A DNA stretch of 64,000 nt from Croceifilum oryzae. Lineage in GTDB: Bacteria; Bacillota; Bacilli; Thermoactinomycetales; Thermoactinomycetaceae. The DNA lies in assembly GCF_030814315.1 (NCBI RefSeq), contig NZ_JAUSUV010000014.1, positions 1-64,000 on the forward strand, written 5' to 3'. The translations under genes were made by a program, and so were the position numbers. The notes under the pieces are model-generated. The model was not told the DNA's origin, did no database searches, and saw only the letters and a program-made list of their open reading frames with translations. Positions 17,197-26,368 of the stretch are shown in pieces. Each line of letters begins with the position of its first letter. Position 1 is the stretch's first letter.

Positions 17197-18058
17197 CAAG
17201 ATTCCTTCTCTTCCTGTTGGTATCCGAATAGAAGAAGAGGCCTTATATGACGAACACTTACATGTCTCTGTGCCAATCAATCAAACGGCTAAAATGATGT
17301 TGTTGGAAGTAGACGGTGTCAAAAATATGGAGGAAATTGTACATAATCTAAGCCAAACGTTTGAAGAAGTAGAGGAAGATAGGTTGTTTGATGATACCGT
17401 AAATCTATTTCATGACTTAAGCCAAAACTACATATTGAATTGGAAAGGCGGGTCTGTAAGTAAGTGGAAATCGATTCTCTTTCAGTTTCTCTTTCGATAT
17501 AATCCCAGATATAGAGAACGTTTTAATCTATCAGATAAGGGCTTTTTCGCTATCTTTCTCAAAATATTATGGATCGTAGTCCAGAAAATAGCGATATTCT
17601 GGGTGTTGTTCATGGCGGCATCCCTTGTTTTATACATCTATGCACCATTCGATTTCATCCTATACGCATCGTATTACTATACCGTAACCTATGCGGGACT
17701 CATCGTAAGTTTTGCACTGCATGAAACCATGCACGCGTATATGCATAGGAGGATGACACAAGAACAGATAGGGTTTCTAGCCGCAGATTGGATGTCTATT
17801 CGGTTTGTAAGGCCTATTATCAAGCCATATCCTAAAAAAATGCTTTGGGTGACCCTTCTTGGACCACTTGTTCCCGGGATGATAGGCATAGTGGGGCTTC
17901 TTCTTATGTGTACGGTTGTGAACGTAGGAAATATGGCTACCTACACGTTACATACTATTTTCGGATTATTTGCGCTCCATATTTTCTATTTGTTGCCTTT
18001 TACAGGAGATGGGAAATCGCTTGTGAAGCAATTGTCTTATTATAGGTTAGAGAGCTAA
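17189..18058 (+). CDS. PqqD/RRE-like domain fused to M50-type membrane metalloprotease
   Basis: A 289-aa protein with two parts. Residues 1 to about 90 look like a PqqD-type RiPP recognition element (PVNQ-like strand, then LLEVDGVKNMEEIVHNL and a helix ending NYIL). Residues 125-285 hold several membrane helices with the zinc motif HETMH (H178, E179, H182) and, later, LLGPLVPG, the place of the second M50 motif. Together they suggest a protease that binds a leader peptide and cuts it in the membrane, similar in idea to YydH of the Bacillus subtilis yyd locus. It follows AATGGAGG and overlaps the permease by 8 bases. The RRE call is by pattern, not profile. Confidence 0.65.
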   Translation: MYNKIPSLPVGIRIEEEALYDEHLHVSVPINQTAKMMLLEVDGVKNMEEIVHNLSQTFEEVEEDRLFDDTVNLFHDLSQNYILNWKGGSVSKWKSILFQFLFRYNPRYRERFNLSDKGFFAIFLKILWIVVQKIAIFWVLFMAASLVLYIYAPFDFILYASYYYTVTYAGLIVSFALHETMHAYMHRRMTQEQIGFLAADWMSIRFVRPIIKPYPKKMLWVTLLGPLVPGMIGIVGLLLMCTVVNVGNMATYTLHTIFGLFALHIFYLLPFTGDGKSLVKQLSYYRLES

Positions 18059-18070
18059 TATCAAGGATAG

Positions 18071-18098
18071 AAGACCGCTAAAGAAATCTAGCGGTCTT
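18071..18098 (+). terminator. Terminator of the RiPP-like operon
   Basis: AAGACCGCTA at 18071-18080 pairs exactly with TAGCGGTCTT at 18089-18098, followed by TGTTGT. It lies 13 bases after the protease stop. Confidence 0.75.
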
Positions 18099-18177
18099 TG
18101 TTGTCAATCAAGTAGGTACTCACTTATATATTGTTCTCTCGCTGTTCGGGCTAATATGGCTTGTGAGGAGAGGGCAT

Positions 18178-19137
18178 TTATTCATATCTCCAGTTTTTTC
18201 CCTCCACAGAAACGGGGACTACATACGGTCTGATACGCTCCATGACTCTCTTTGCACCTGCAAGATCTGTATACGTGTTCCCTTTTTCACGCATTAACGA
18301 CATCGCTTCCTCCAATTCGTTTATGGATAAATTAGATGTATAGATGGTTGGAAGCTTTTCTACCATTCTGTTTTGTAAAATGACACCTAAAACATTGTCA
18401 CGAATCCATGGAGTATACGATTCCATACCGATATCGTCTAAGACTAAAACGGGAATTCTACTTAGCGCATCTACCTTTTGAGTCACTGTAGCAGACGCCC
18501 TATTTTGACGTATCGACTCACCGATGGCATCCCGCATTTCGTTTATAAGGCTTGGCACATGAACCATGATAGAAGCAATATGATGATTGGCTAGTTTATT
18601 CACAATGCTTCCAGTAATATACGTTTTTCCTACTCCAAACCCTCCATAGAAGTAGATTCCTTTGCTAACATTTCCATGCAGGACAATTTGGGTAGTAAAG
18701 TCTACTGCTTTCTCGATTGCGTCTGCTCGTCCCTTCCCCCAATGGATATCATCTAGACTAGCTGACTTTATCTCTTTAGGGATGTTGTGGCTTTGAATCA
18801 ATTTTTCACGTTTCCGTTCAAGTTCTGTATTCTCTAGTACTTCACACTTACTCAACATTAAATCAATGTTTCCATGGTAATGATATAGCTTAGAAGAATG
18901 ACCTTTCATGAGGTTTGGACAAGTATCCAATCCTGTGCACTGTTTACAACAGTCTATTTCACTTATATATTGTTTTAGCTTTGGTAAAGCCCTCTTTAAT
19001 TGTGAATGATCTACTTCTCCAGACTCTAGTATAAACTTAACAACATAGGGATGATTTAGAACTTCTTCAATTGCTTTTTGTGATTTCTTTATGCTCAATG
19101 GGCTTTGCTCAATGATCCCTCGGATATGCTTCATCAT
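18178..19137 (-). CDS. dnaI: Primosomal helicase loader DnaI (or paralogue)
   Basis: A 319-aa AAA+ protein that loads the replicative helicase DnaC at origins and restart forks. An N-terminal domain with a zinc-binding cysteine cluster (CCKQCTGLDTCPN, then H and C further on) is followed by the ATPase domain with Walker A FGVGKT and Walker B VLVLDDIGME. The start is an ATGATG behind AAAGGAG. Bacillus subtilis DnaI is 311 aa and lies after dnaB; here no dnaB is adjacent and the gene stands between the RiPP-like operon and a small zinc-ribbon gene. It may be the only copy or an accessory one; the window cannot tell. Confidence 0.87.
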   Translation of the reverse strand: MMKHIRGIIEQSPLSIKKSQKAIEEVLNHPYVVKFILESGEVDHSQLKRALPKLKQYISEIDCCKQCTGLDTCPNLMKGHSSKLYHYHGNIDLMLSKCEVLENTELERKREKLIQSHNIPKEIKSASLDDIHWGKGRADAIEKAVDFTTQIVLHGNVSKGIYFYGGFGVGKTYITGSIVNKLANHHIASIMVHVPSLINEMRDAIGESIRQNRASATVTQKVDALSRIPVLVLDDIGMESYTPWIRDNVLGVILQNRMVEKLPTIYTSNLSINELEEAMSLMREKGNTYTDLAGAKRVMERIRPYVVPVSVEGKNWRYE

Positions 19138-19183
19138 TCATATCTCCTTTATAGTAATAATTTACCACATATGCAAGGAAAAA

Positions 19184-19206
19184 AGCAGAGGAATAAATCC
19201 CCTGCT
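19184..19206 (-). terminator. Terminator between the zinc-ribbon gene and dnaI
   Basis: On the minus strand AGCAGGGGA pairs imperfectly with TTCCTCTGCT and is followed by TTTTTT. It lies just after the zinc-ribbon stop, so dnaI has its own transcript or relies on readthrough. Confidence 0.65.
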
Positions 19207-19217
19207 ACTATAGGCTT

Positions 19218-19409
19218 TTACCAAAAGCTACTCCTTTTTCTATCATCATCTTTATCTGTTTCCCTTCTAATGTGGCTAGCTCGACAACTTGATGAACAAA
19301 ATATTGAGTACTCGTAGGAGTGCGAAGTTTTTCCTGAGTACCAATTACCACACTCACCACATCGGTATTCTTCAGGACCATCTTTACTAGAACCCCAAAA
19401 TGGAGCCAT
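19218..19409 (-). CDS. Small zinc-ribbon protein
   Basis: A 63-aa protein starting at an ATG behind GAGGTG with 5-base spacing. Four cysteines are arranged as CGECG then FCSSSC, 18-20 residues apart, a treble-clef or zinc-ribbon pattern. The tail is charged. A longer overlapping frame in the same strand (19208-19417) has no such motif and is taken as a shadow. Function is unknown; placement next to dnaI may be chance. Confidence 0.55.
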   Translation of the reverse strand: MAPFWGSSKDGPEEYRCGECGNWYSGKTSHSYEYSIFCSSSCRASHIRRETDKDDDRKRSSFW

Positions 19410-19540
19410 ATTATCACCTCGTATATTATATTTTAAATATTTAAATATTAATCTCTTGATAAATCTATACTTCGTCCATCCTCTTTTCCTTGGAGATGAA
19501 AGTATATTTAGAAGTGAGTTGCCTAACGACTAATATAAAC

Positions 19541-19583
19541 GAAGAACCCATTTTCACTACGTTAAGCGAAAAATGGGTTCTTC
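19541..19583. terminator. Strong hairpin downstream of the truncated hydrolase
   Basis: GAAGAACCCATTTTC pairs with its complement at 19568-19583, with CTTTTTT after it on the plus strand. Both neighbours are on the minus strand, so its likely job is to end the transcript from 19609; the T tract points the other way, and it may act on both strands. Confidence 0.65.
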
Positions 19584-19608
19584 TCTTTTTTAATGCTATG
19601 CAAAAGCC

Positions 19609-19974
19609 CTACTTTGATCTGTTTTCATTTCTACAATTCCCCTGAATAAATCGCTTTCTACCAATTAATCTTTCTAACAGCCTAATCGCAGCCTTATGAC
19701 TTTCCTGCCCGCCATTGGAAGCACAATAATCAATTAACACAACCGGCTCTATCCCTAATTGAAACAAATCCACAGCAGTAATCAATACACAGCAATCTGT
19801 GTCCATTCCACATACATATGCCTTTTCAATTTTGTTCTGAAACAAGTATTCACTAACTTTAGGAATCATTGCAGTATAGCCCTCTTTTTCCACTACATGC
19901 TTTGCATATGGTTTAAGCAATTGATCTATATCTTGCTCTTCTGGAGTAGTTAAACCATACCATCCCCCATGCAT
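19609..19974 (-). pseudogene. Truncated isochorismatase/nicotinamidase-like cysteine hydrolase
   Basis: The 121 aa match the C-terminal two thirds of the family: VCGMDTDCCVLITAVD holds the nucleophile cysteine, and VLIDYCASNGG and HKAAIRLLERL are usual. Members are normally about 170-180 aa and begin with a strand carrying the catalytic aspartate (VIDMQ-like); that part is missing. Upstream there are only 32 bases before the MFS stop codon, filled by an inverted repeat, so the 5' end has been deleted. An ATG behind AAGAGG could still allow translation, but the product would lack the Asp of the catalytic triad. Confidence 0.6.
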
Positions 19975-19976
19975 GT

Positions 19977-20014
19977 CCTCTTAAGATATAAGCTAAGTCT
20001 TACCTCTTAAGAGG
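19977..20014. repeat. Inverted repeat at the hydrolase deletion joint
   Basis: CCTCTTAAGA at 19977-19986 and TCTTAAGAGG at 20005-20014 are perfect 10-bp inverted copies. They lie exactly between the MFS stop and the broken start of the hydrolase, so they may mark the deletion event or act as a terminator for the MFS gene. Confidence 0.7.
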
Positions 20015-21278
20015 AAACGTGCTCAGAAGCAAATGTAACCTTATTCTGTATTTTCGTTGGTTTACCCCAAAAATATTTTTGTAATAAAAAGCCCATTCCC
20101 CCCACAACGATCAGTCCCATTCCTACGTAAACATAGAGTTTCGTTACCCCGAAAAGATGAACCAACGGTCCGCTCATAGCAGGGGAGATGATGAAGATCG
20201 CATTTGTTAAACTACTTTGGATTCCAAACACTCTTCCTACTTGTTCTTCATGGGTCTGGTTTTGCAGAATGACTTGGTTGGCTATTATCATGAGACCACT
20301 TCCGAAACCAGCGACCAAGCAAATGAGATAGGCAAACACGATAGGAGTATTAGAGTTGATTAGACCGATTATGCCAAATCCAATCCCCATTAGGGCAACG
20401 CCCCCGTAAAGCGCCCAGCCGTATTGACCCTGTTTTAACTTTTGGATGAAGAGCCCGCCGAGTATCCCGCCAGAACCAATAACCGAAATCATGTATCCCA
20501 TTTTACTTTTATCGTGTGGAAATAAGCTCTTGAATAGAGTGGGGAACTGTGAGTCTACTAACTGTAGGACAGCCATAGCAATCAAAACGAAAATAATGGT
20601 TGACCCTATGATTCGATTGGACCATACATATCCCCATCCTTGTAACCAATCAGTCCAAGTATTGGATTGCTTTTTCTCGCTATGTTCAGTTGATACACGT
20701 TCTTCTAATTTGATTGCGGATAGTAGGACGAAGGTAGCAAGTAAGCAACATACGGCTTTTATGATCAGACAAAGCTCTGGCTGAAACCAGCTTAATAAGA
20801 TTCCTCCGATAAGCGGACCTACTATCTTGGTCCCTTGTTCTACGATGCCATTGATACTTACTGCCTTCATCAGAAGGGTAGGAGAGACGATCTGGCGTGT
20901 TAGCGTTTGTTGTGCAGGATAATGAAAAATGCTAAAAGTAGATCGAATGGTTAATACGAGTAAAAGCCAGTGAATATCCCGGACAAATAAAAGAACAATG
21001 GTTAATAGCCCTACAGCCAGATTGCATAGAATCATGATAGGGATTTTTTTAAAGCGATCCGCTATTACACCCGCCCAAGAGCTAAATAAAATTCCAGGGA
21101 GTGCATAGGCAGCAGGAATCAATCCAACCATGATGGGATCTACTTCCCATTGAAAACTAACAATTGTCATAATCGCTAACATATCAAGAAAGACACCAAA
21201 CATGAGAAGGGAATAAGCAGAGAATACTTGTACAAAAATCGTGTTTTTCCATAGGCTTGTGGAGTGGATCGCTCTCAT
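20007..21278 (-). CDS. MFS exporter divergent from the NRPS operon
   Basis: A 423-aa, roughly 12-helix transporter of the macrolide-efflux/DHA3-like MFS group. The loop-2 motif is seen as WAGVIADRFKK, and FGSGLMIIANQVILQNQTHEEQVGRVFG is typical of the group (first part shown in full in the protein at about 320-345). The ATG follows AAAAGGAG. It is transcribed away from NRPS gene 1 across a 345-bp AT-rich region, the classic position of a dedicated exporter or self-resistance pump for the peptide. That link is inferred from position. Confidence 0.85.
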   Translation of the reverse strand: MRAIHSTSLWKNTIFVQVFSAYSLLMFGVFLDMLAIMTIVSFQWEVDPIMVGLIPAAYALPGILFSSWAGVIADRFKKIPIMILCNLAVGLLTIVLLFVRDIHWLLLVLTIRSTFSIFHYPAQQTLTRQIVSPTLLMKAVSINGIVEQGTKIVGPLIGGILLSWFQPELCLIIKAVCCLLATFVLLSAIKLEERVSTEHSEKKQSNTWTDWLQGWGYVWSNRIIGSTIIFVLIAMAVLQLVDSQFPTLFKSLFPHDKSKMGYMISVIGSGGILGGLFIQKLKQGQYGWALYGGVALMGIGFGIIGLINSNTPIVFAYLICLVAGFGSGLMIIANQVILQNQTHEEQVGRVFGIQSSLTNAIFIISPAMSGPLVHLFGVTKLYVYVGMGLIVVGGMGFLLQKYFWGKPTKIQNKVTFASEHVSS

Positions 21279-21424
21279 AAATGAACTCCTTTTTATCTAG
21301 AAAATAATATGTATGGTATTAAAATCTAAGAGACAATGAAATATTATATTCTTAATATACACATATAACTATATATATAGTAATATTTTTTATAAAGTAA
21401 ATATAAAATAAACTTAAAATTAAC

Positions 21425-21454
21425 TTGATAAAATTATATATTCAAATATATAAT
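21425..21454 (+). promoter_or_regulatory. Candidate promoter of the NRPS operon
   Basis: TTGATA at 21425-21430 and a perfect TATAAT at 21449-21454 with 18-base spacing, 170 bases ahead of the first NRPS start. The rest of 21279-21623 is very AT-rich with no gene; the divergent MFS promoter must lie in the same region. Confidence 0.5.
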
Positions 21455-21623
21455 CATTAATGAATTATAAATACATATGTTATTAGGTTAAATATTTTCA
21501 TATAAAGTATGAACATTTTATTAAATGATGAATTTTATGAAGTATTCATCGAGAAATGAGATACAATGCTTTATAAGTAGCTTATTAATACGTGTGTGCA
21601 ATATTTCGAAAGGGGGAATTTTT

Positions 21624-24600
21624 ATGGATAGTAGGAATTATTATCCTTTAAGTCATCCTCAAAAGAGGATCTGGTATACGGAAGTTCTGTATGCAGAGAG
21701 AGGGGTTTGTAACCTAAAGTTTTTGTTCAAAATTCACAAAAAAATGGATTATCTGATATTAAATCAAGTGGTAAATCGTGTTATTCGTGAAAATGATAGC
21801 CTTCGTATCAGATTAAAGGAAAATGAGCACCAGGTTCCAGATCAATACATAGCCCAGCACCAAGAACGAGAATTTGATTTGGTTGATTTTGGTTCTGAGA
21901 AAGATTCAGATGCGTTAGACAGATGGATTGAGGAAAAGAGACAGGAGACATTTCCGTTATTTAATACCGATTTATGCCATTTCACTTTAGTAAGGCTTAG
22001 TGATAAAGAATGTGCAGTGTTTGGAAATGTTCACCACATTATCATGGATGGGTTATCGATCCAACTTTGGAGTAGCCAGATTGCGAAGTATTATGATGGG
22101 TTTCAAGGTGAAGAAGACATTTCTAAGAAGTCATACCTTCTGTTTTTAGATAGTGAGCAGGCATACTTGAATAGCAATCGCTTTGAAAAGGATCAGAGCT
22201 TTTGGACGGAAGAATTCCAAACGATTCCAACTGTAACGGGATTGAAGCCCTATAATGTTTATCAAGTTAGTACAAGAGCATCACGAGAGACATTTCCGCT
22301 ATCAGATCATCTAAAGGGAAGACTAGAGACATTTTCGAAGGAGCACGGATTTAGTATCTATACTCTTTTTGTCTCGGCGCTTTCACTGTCGATGTATCGA
22401 TGGACTTCGTCACTCGATGTTGTGCTCGGAATGGCTTATAGCAATCGGATGAGCAAAGTGGAGAGGGAATTAATGGGGATGATGGTAAGCACGGTGCCCT
22501 TGCGAATGGATATAGATCCACTAGAAGAAGTGCTTTCCTTTATGGTAAGAGTGTCTCGAAAGCAATATCAAGCATTGCGGCATCAAAAATACCCATTTGA
22601 TTTGTTATTAAAGCAGATGAATCAAGAGAACAATCGTAATGTTCGGCTATTTGGAGCTACGATTGATTATCGAGATCGTGATGGGAGCGGAGACTCTGCT
22701 TGGATTCCCAATCGGGAAGAAGTGCAAGATTTTGCAGTACATATCGAAAATTTGACTGATACAGATTCTATGTCCGTACATATTGATTACCGTAATGAAT
22801 TGTTTTCGCGAGAAGAGATTGCACGCTTTTATCATACGATGTTGGCTCTATTGGAGAGTGCAATGGAAAATCCACATCAAAAGGTTTCAGAGATCGAAAT
22901 TCTCTCAGAGGAAGAGAAAAGAAAAAGCTTAGTAGAGTTTAATCAACCTATATTTGACTTTCTACCTCAGGCAACAATTCATGAGTTGTTTGAGCAACAA
23001 GTTAAGTTGCATCCGGATGCGGTCGCTGTTGTATATGAAAAGGATCAGCTTACGTATCGCGAACTAGATGAGAGAGCGAACCAATTGGCTCGTTACCTTC
23101 AGAAACAAGGCATAGGTTCAGAGTCTCTAGTAGGGCTTTGTGTGGAGCGTTCTCTTGAGATGGTGGTAGGTGTACTCGGTATCTTGAAGGCTGGTGGGGC
23201 ATATGTGCCACTTGATCCAACGTATCCGGAGCAACGACTTCAATACATTTTAGCGGATGCTAGCATTCAGCTAGTTGTCACGCAAGAGAGTTTACTAGAA
23301 TCGAGCTGGCTCCCAGAAGAGATTCAAGCGGTTTGCCTAGATCGAGATCAAGGTGAGATTGGAAAAGAGAGTGTTGCTTTGCCGATTACGAATGGAAATC
23401 CAGACCATCTCGCATATGTGATCTACACATCAGGATCTACTGGGAATCCGAAAGGTGTTATGGTGGAGCATCACAACGTGATTCGGTTGATGAAAGCAAC
23501 GGAACATTGGTATCAGTTTGATGAGAATGATGCGTGGACACTGTTCCATTCATACGCGTTTGACTTCTCTGTGTGGGAAATCTGGGGAGCCTTGCTCTAT
23601 GGCGGGAAATTAGTGGTGGTGCCTTACTGGATCAGTCGCTCGCCGAAGGATTTCTATCAACTGCTAATAGAGGAAAAGGTGACGGTCCTAAACCAAACTC
23701 CATCCGCATTCCGGCAGTTGATCCAGGTATGTGAACAAGAAGATGAGCGTCAACAATTGGATTTACGCTATGTAATATTTGGCGGAGAAGCGCTTGAACC
23801 TACTAGTTTACTCCCATGGTTTGAGAGATACGGTGATCAGAAGCCACAGCTGATTAATATGTACGGCATCACCGAAACCACGGTTCATGTTACTTATCAT
23901 CCGATTACTCTACATGATGCCAAGCATGCTTCCAGAAGCAATATCGGAAAACGGATTCCTGATTTAGAAGTGTATGTGCTGGACGGCTACCAACAACCTG
24001 TGCCGATTGGTGTAACAGGTGAACTGTATATCGGTGGAGCAGGGCTAGCGCGTGGATATCTAAACAGACCGGAACTAACGGCAGAACGTTTTATTCCACA
24101 TCCATTTAGCAATGATCCGAATACGCGTTTATATCGAACCGGAGATGTGGCTAGATTCTTATCGGATGGAAATCTAGATTATCTAGGACGGATTGACCAT
24201 CAGGTGAAGATTCGCGGCTTCCGGATTGAGCTAGGAGAAATCGAGTCTGCTTTAAACGGACATGCATCCGTCAAAGAAGCAGTGGTAATGGTTCGAGAAG
24301 ATCAACCGGGTGATAAGCGATTGGTAGCTTATGTTGTAGGTGACGGAGATGCATCCGAGTGGAGAGATTATCTGAAGGCGGAACTGCCGAGCCACATGAT
24401 TCCGGCTGGATTTGTAAAGGTGGAATCGATTCCGCTAACGGCTAATGGCAAAGTGGATCGTGAGGCTTTACCTATGCCGGAAGAGCAGAAGGTTGAAACA
24501 GAATGGGTAGCACCACGTAGTTTGAATGAAGAAGTATTAGCTAGCATTTGGAAGCAAGTATTGGGAATCAAACAAGTAGGCATTCATGATAACTTCTTCG

Positions 24601-26174
24601 AAATCGGTGGAGATTCAATCCTCAGCATTCAAATCATTTCACGAGCGAGTCAAATGGGCTTAAAGCTTACACCGAAGCAAATGTTTGAAAGTCCGACTAT
24701 TTTTGAATTAGCACAGGTGGCAGGAGAAGTCGAAAGTGTAGTGGCAGAGCAGGGAACTGTAACAGGGGACGCACCGCTTACTCCAATCCAGCACTGGTTC
24801 TTCGAGGCAGAACATCCGAACCCAAATCACTGGAACCAGTCGATGCTTTTGCGAGTAAGAGAGAAATTAGATGTGGAGTTGCTAGAGAAAGCTTTCATAC
24901 ACTTGTTTACTCATCATGATGCGCTGCGTTTCCGATATGAGCCGTTATCGGATGGAACGTGGAAGCAGAGAAATAAAGGGATCGATGAACAGCCTGTCCT
25001 GCATGTGATAAAGCGGAACGATGCAGATCAACTAACATGGCATCAAATGATACAAGAAGAGATGGATACTGCTCAAGCTAGTTTCGATTTGCTTACAGGT
25101 CCATTGATGAGAGCCGTGTACTTCAGTGATGGGACAAATGAGAACGATCGACTATTCTGGTCGATTCATCATTTAGTAGTCGATGGTGTATCATGGCGGA
25201 TTCTACTAGAAGATTTACAGACCGTATACAATCAGATGAAATGTGGCGAGAAGATCCAGTTACCTGCGAAGAGTACATCTTTTAAAGAATGGTCTGAGCG
25301 ACTACAAACGTACAGTGAGTCGGAGATTTCAAAAGAAGTACAGGATTATTGGTATGAACAGGAAACCAAGCCTGTGATGACGATTTCGATGGACTCGCAG
25401 GTAACCGAAACGACAGAGGCATCACTGGATCAAGTGACAGTAGTCTTAGGGAAAGATGAGACTCATGAACTGCTACAAGAAGTACCAGCAACTTATAAAA
25501 CACAGATCAATGAGGTCTTATTGACGGCTTTGGTGCGGGCTAGTACCCACTATACGGATCAACATAATAAGCTTTCTGTCCACCTAGAAGGGCATGGTCG
25601 AGAAGAGTTAATCGAAGGTGTAGATCTTTCACGGACAGTAGGTTGGTTTACTAGCATCTACCCCGTTCACTTTGATCTTCAAGGAACAACCACACCGATC
25701 GAGGGTTTGAAGGCGGTAAAAGAGCAATTGCGCCGTATTCCGAATCACGGTGTTGATTATGGGATTTACCGTTACTTGAGCTCACAGAAGCATCAGTTTG
25801 ATCAACAATCCAAACCGTCTATGAGCTTTAACTATCTAGGACAACTGGATCAAATATTCTCTCCGGAATCTTTGTTTTTGCAGGACACAGCGTTTATAAG
25901 TCTAGATCACGCACCTCAATCCAAACTATCACATCCGATTGAAGTGATCGGGATGGTGCAGGATGAGAAACTACATCTAGTTTGGAAATACAGCAGAGAA
26001 CAATTTTCTAGGTCCACCATTCAAGATATAGCAGATGGCATGCTAAACCAGCTTCGTCTACTAATCAACCCACCCACCACAGAATCAGCCTACACTGTAT
26101 CCGACTTTGCCGATGCAGAGGCTCTAACCGAAGAAAGCTTGAGCAAAGTATTACTAAAGCTTAGTAAAAAGTAG
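21624..26174 (+). CDS. NRPS 1: starter C, A(Thr), T, E (module 1)
   Basis: A 1516-aa first synthetase. I start it at the ATG behind AAAGGGGG; the open frame extends upstream to 21525 without a site. Domains: condensation at about 8-430, HHIIMDG near 137, beginning YPLSHPQKRIWYTEVLY, which closely resembles the lipo-initiation domain of surfactin SrfAA; adenylation at about 465-960 with TSGSTGNPKG near 600; thiolation with GGDSILS near 995; epimerisation at about 1045-1500 with HHLVVDG near 1181. Specificity residues read by eye are DFWNIGMVHK, the standard threonine code. Predicted job: attach a fatty acyl group to Thr and epimerise it to the D form. No acyl-CoA ligase, MbtH protein or phosphopantetheinyl transferase is adjacent. 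Confidence 0.93.
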   Translation: MDSRNYYPLSHPQKRIWYTEVLYAERGVCNLKFLFKIHKKMDYLILNQVVNRVIRENDSLRIRLKENEHQVPDQYIAQHQEREFDLVDFGSEKDSDALDRWIEEKRQETFPLFNTDLCHFTLVRLSDKECAVFGNVHHIIMDGLSIQLWSSQIAKYYDGFQGEEDISKKSYLLFLDSEQAYLNSNRFEKDQSFWTEEFQTIPTVTGLKPYNVYQVSTRASRETFPLSDHLKGRLETFSKEHGFSIYTLFVSALSLSMYRWTSSLDVVLGMAYSNRMSKVERELMGMMVSTVPLRMDIDPLEEVLSFMVRVSRKQYQALRHQKYPFDLLLKQMNQENNRNVRLFGATIDYRDRDGSGDSAWIPNREEVQDFAVHIENLTDTDSMSVHIDYRNELFSREEIARFYHTMLALLESAMENPHQKVSEIEILSEEEKRKSLVEFNQPIFDFLPQATIHELFEQQVKLHPDAVAVVYEKDQLTYRELDERANQLARYLQKQGIGSESLVGLCVERSLEMVVGVLGILKAGGAYVPLDPTYPEQRLQYILADASIQLVVTQESLLESSWLPEEIQAVCLDRDQGEIGKESVALPITNGNPDHLAYVIYTSGSTGNPKGVMVEHHNVIRLMKATEHWYQFDENDAWTLFHSYAFDFSVWEIWGALLYGGKLVVVPYWISRSPKDFYQLLIEEKVTVLNQTPSAFRQLIQVCEQEDERQQLDLRYVIFGGEALEPTSLLPWFERYGDQKPQLINMYGITETTVHVTYHPITLHDAKHASRSNIGKRIPDLEVYVLDGYQQPVPIGVTGELYIGGAGLARGYLNRPELTAERFIPHPFSNDPNTRLYRTGDVARFLSDGNLDYLGRIDHQVKIRGFRIELGEIESALNGHASVKEAVVMVREDQPGDKRLVAYVVGDGDASEWRDYLKAELPSHMIPAGFVKVESIPLTANGKVDREALPMPEEQKVETEWVAPRSLNEEVLASIWKQVLGIKQVGIHDNFFEIGGDSILSIQIISRASQMGLKLTPKQMFESPTIFELAQVAGEVESVVAEQGTVTGDAPLTPIQHWFFEAEHPNPNHWNQSMLLRVREKLDVELLEKAFIHLFTHHDALRFRYEPLSDGTWKQRNKGIDEQPVLHVIKRNDADQLTWHQMIQEEMDTAQASFDLLTGPLMRAVYFSDGTNENDRLFWSIHHLVVDGVSWRILLEDLQTVYNQMKCGEKIQLPAKSTSFKEWSERLQTYSESEISKEVQDYWYEQETKPVMTISMDSQVTETTEASLDQVTVVLGKDETHELLQEVPATYKTQINEVLLTALVRASTHYTDQHNKLSVHLEGHGREELIEGVDLSRTVGWFTSIYPVHFDLQGTTTPIEGLKAVKEQLRRIPNHGVDYGIYRYLSSQKHQFDQQSKPSMSFNYLGQLDQIFSPESLFLQDTAFISLDHAPQSKLSHPIEVIGMVQDEKLHLVWKYSREQFSRSTIQDIADGMLNQLRLLINPPTTESAYTVSDFADAEALTEESLSKVLLKLSKK
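22977..24689 (+). repeat. Near-identical A-T segment, copy 1 (Thr module 1)
   Basis: About 1.71 kb that matches 40618-42327 almost base for base, differing by scattered substitutions and one 3-base gap. It covers the whole adenylation domain and most of the thiolation domain; similarity drops sharply in the condensation domain before it and the epimerisation linker after it. Confidence 0.95.
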
Positions 26175-26207
26175 GGTTGGGAGAACGTTTTAACTGCTTG
26201 TAGTAGA

Positions 26208-26339
26208 TTGACAGACAAGAATGACTTTGAAGCAATCTGTGCATCAATCTACCAATCAGTAAGCAAGAAAGGATTAGGGGCAATGTATCTGACCACGGCG
26301 ATGTTAGTGAGCCTACTAACATGCCCCGGTACAATCTAG
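26208..26339 (+). CDS. Possible 43-aa peptide between NRPS 1 and NRPS 2
   Basis: The 194-bp gap between the two synthetase genes is unusually long for this operon. It contains a TTG-initiated frame of 44 codons with an acidic start (DKNDFEAICASIY), a KKGLGAM bend and a hydrophobic tail (LVSLLTCPGTI). No ribosome binding site is evident. It could be a small translated spacer, a remnant or chance. Confidence 0.2.
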   Translation: MTDKNDFEAICASIYQSVSKKGLGAMYLTTAMLVSLLTCPGTI

Positions 26340-26368
26340 TACTCAACCATAATAAAGAAGGTGTACCC

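Noticed and set aside
26208-26339. Lanthipeptide precursor between NRPS 1 and 2
   Set aside because: The tail has Thr and Ser but only one useful cysteine, there is no ribosome binding site, and no lanthionine synthetase is in the window.
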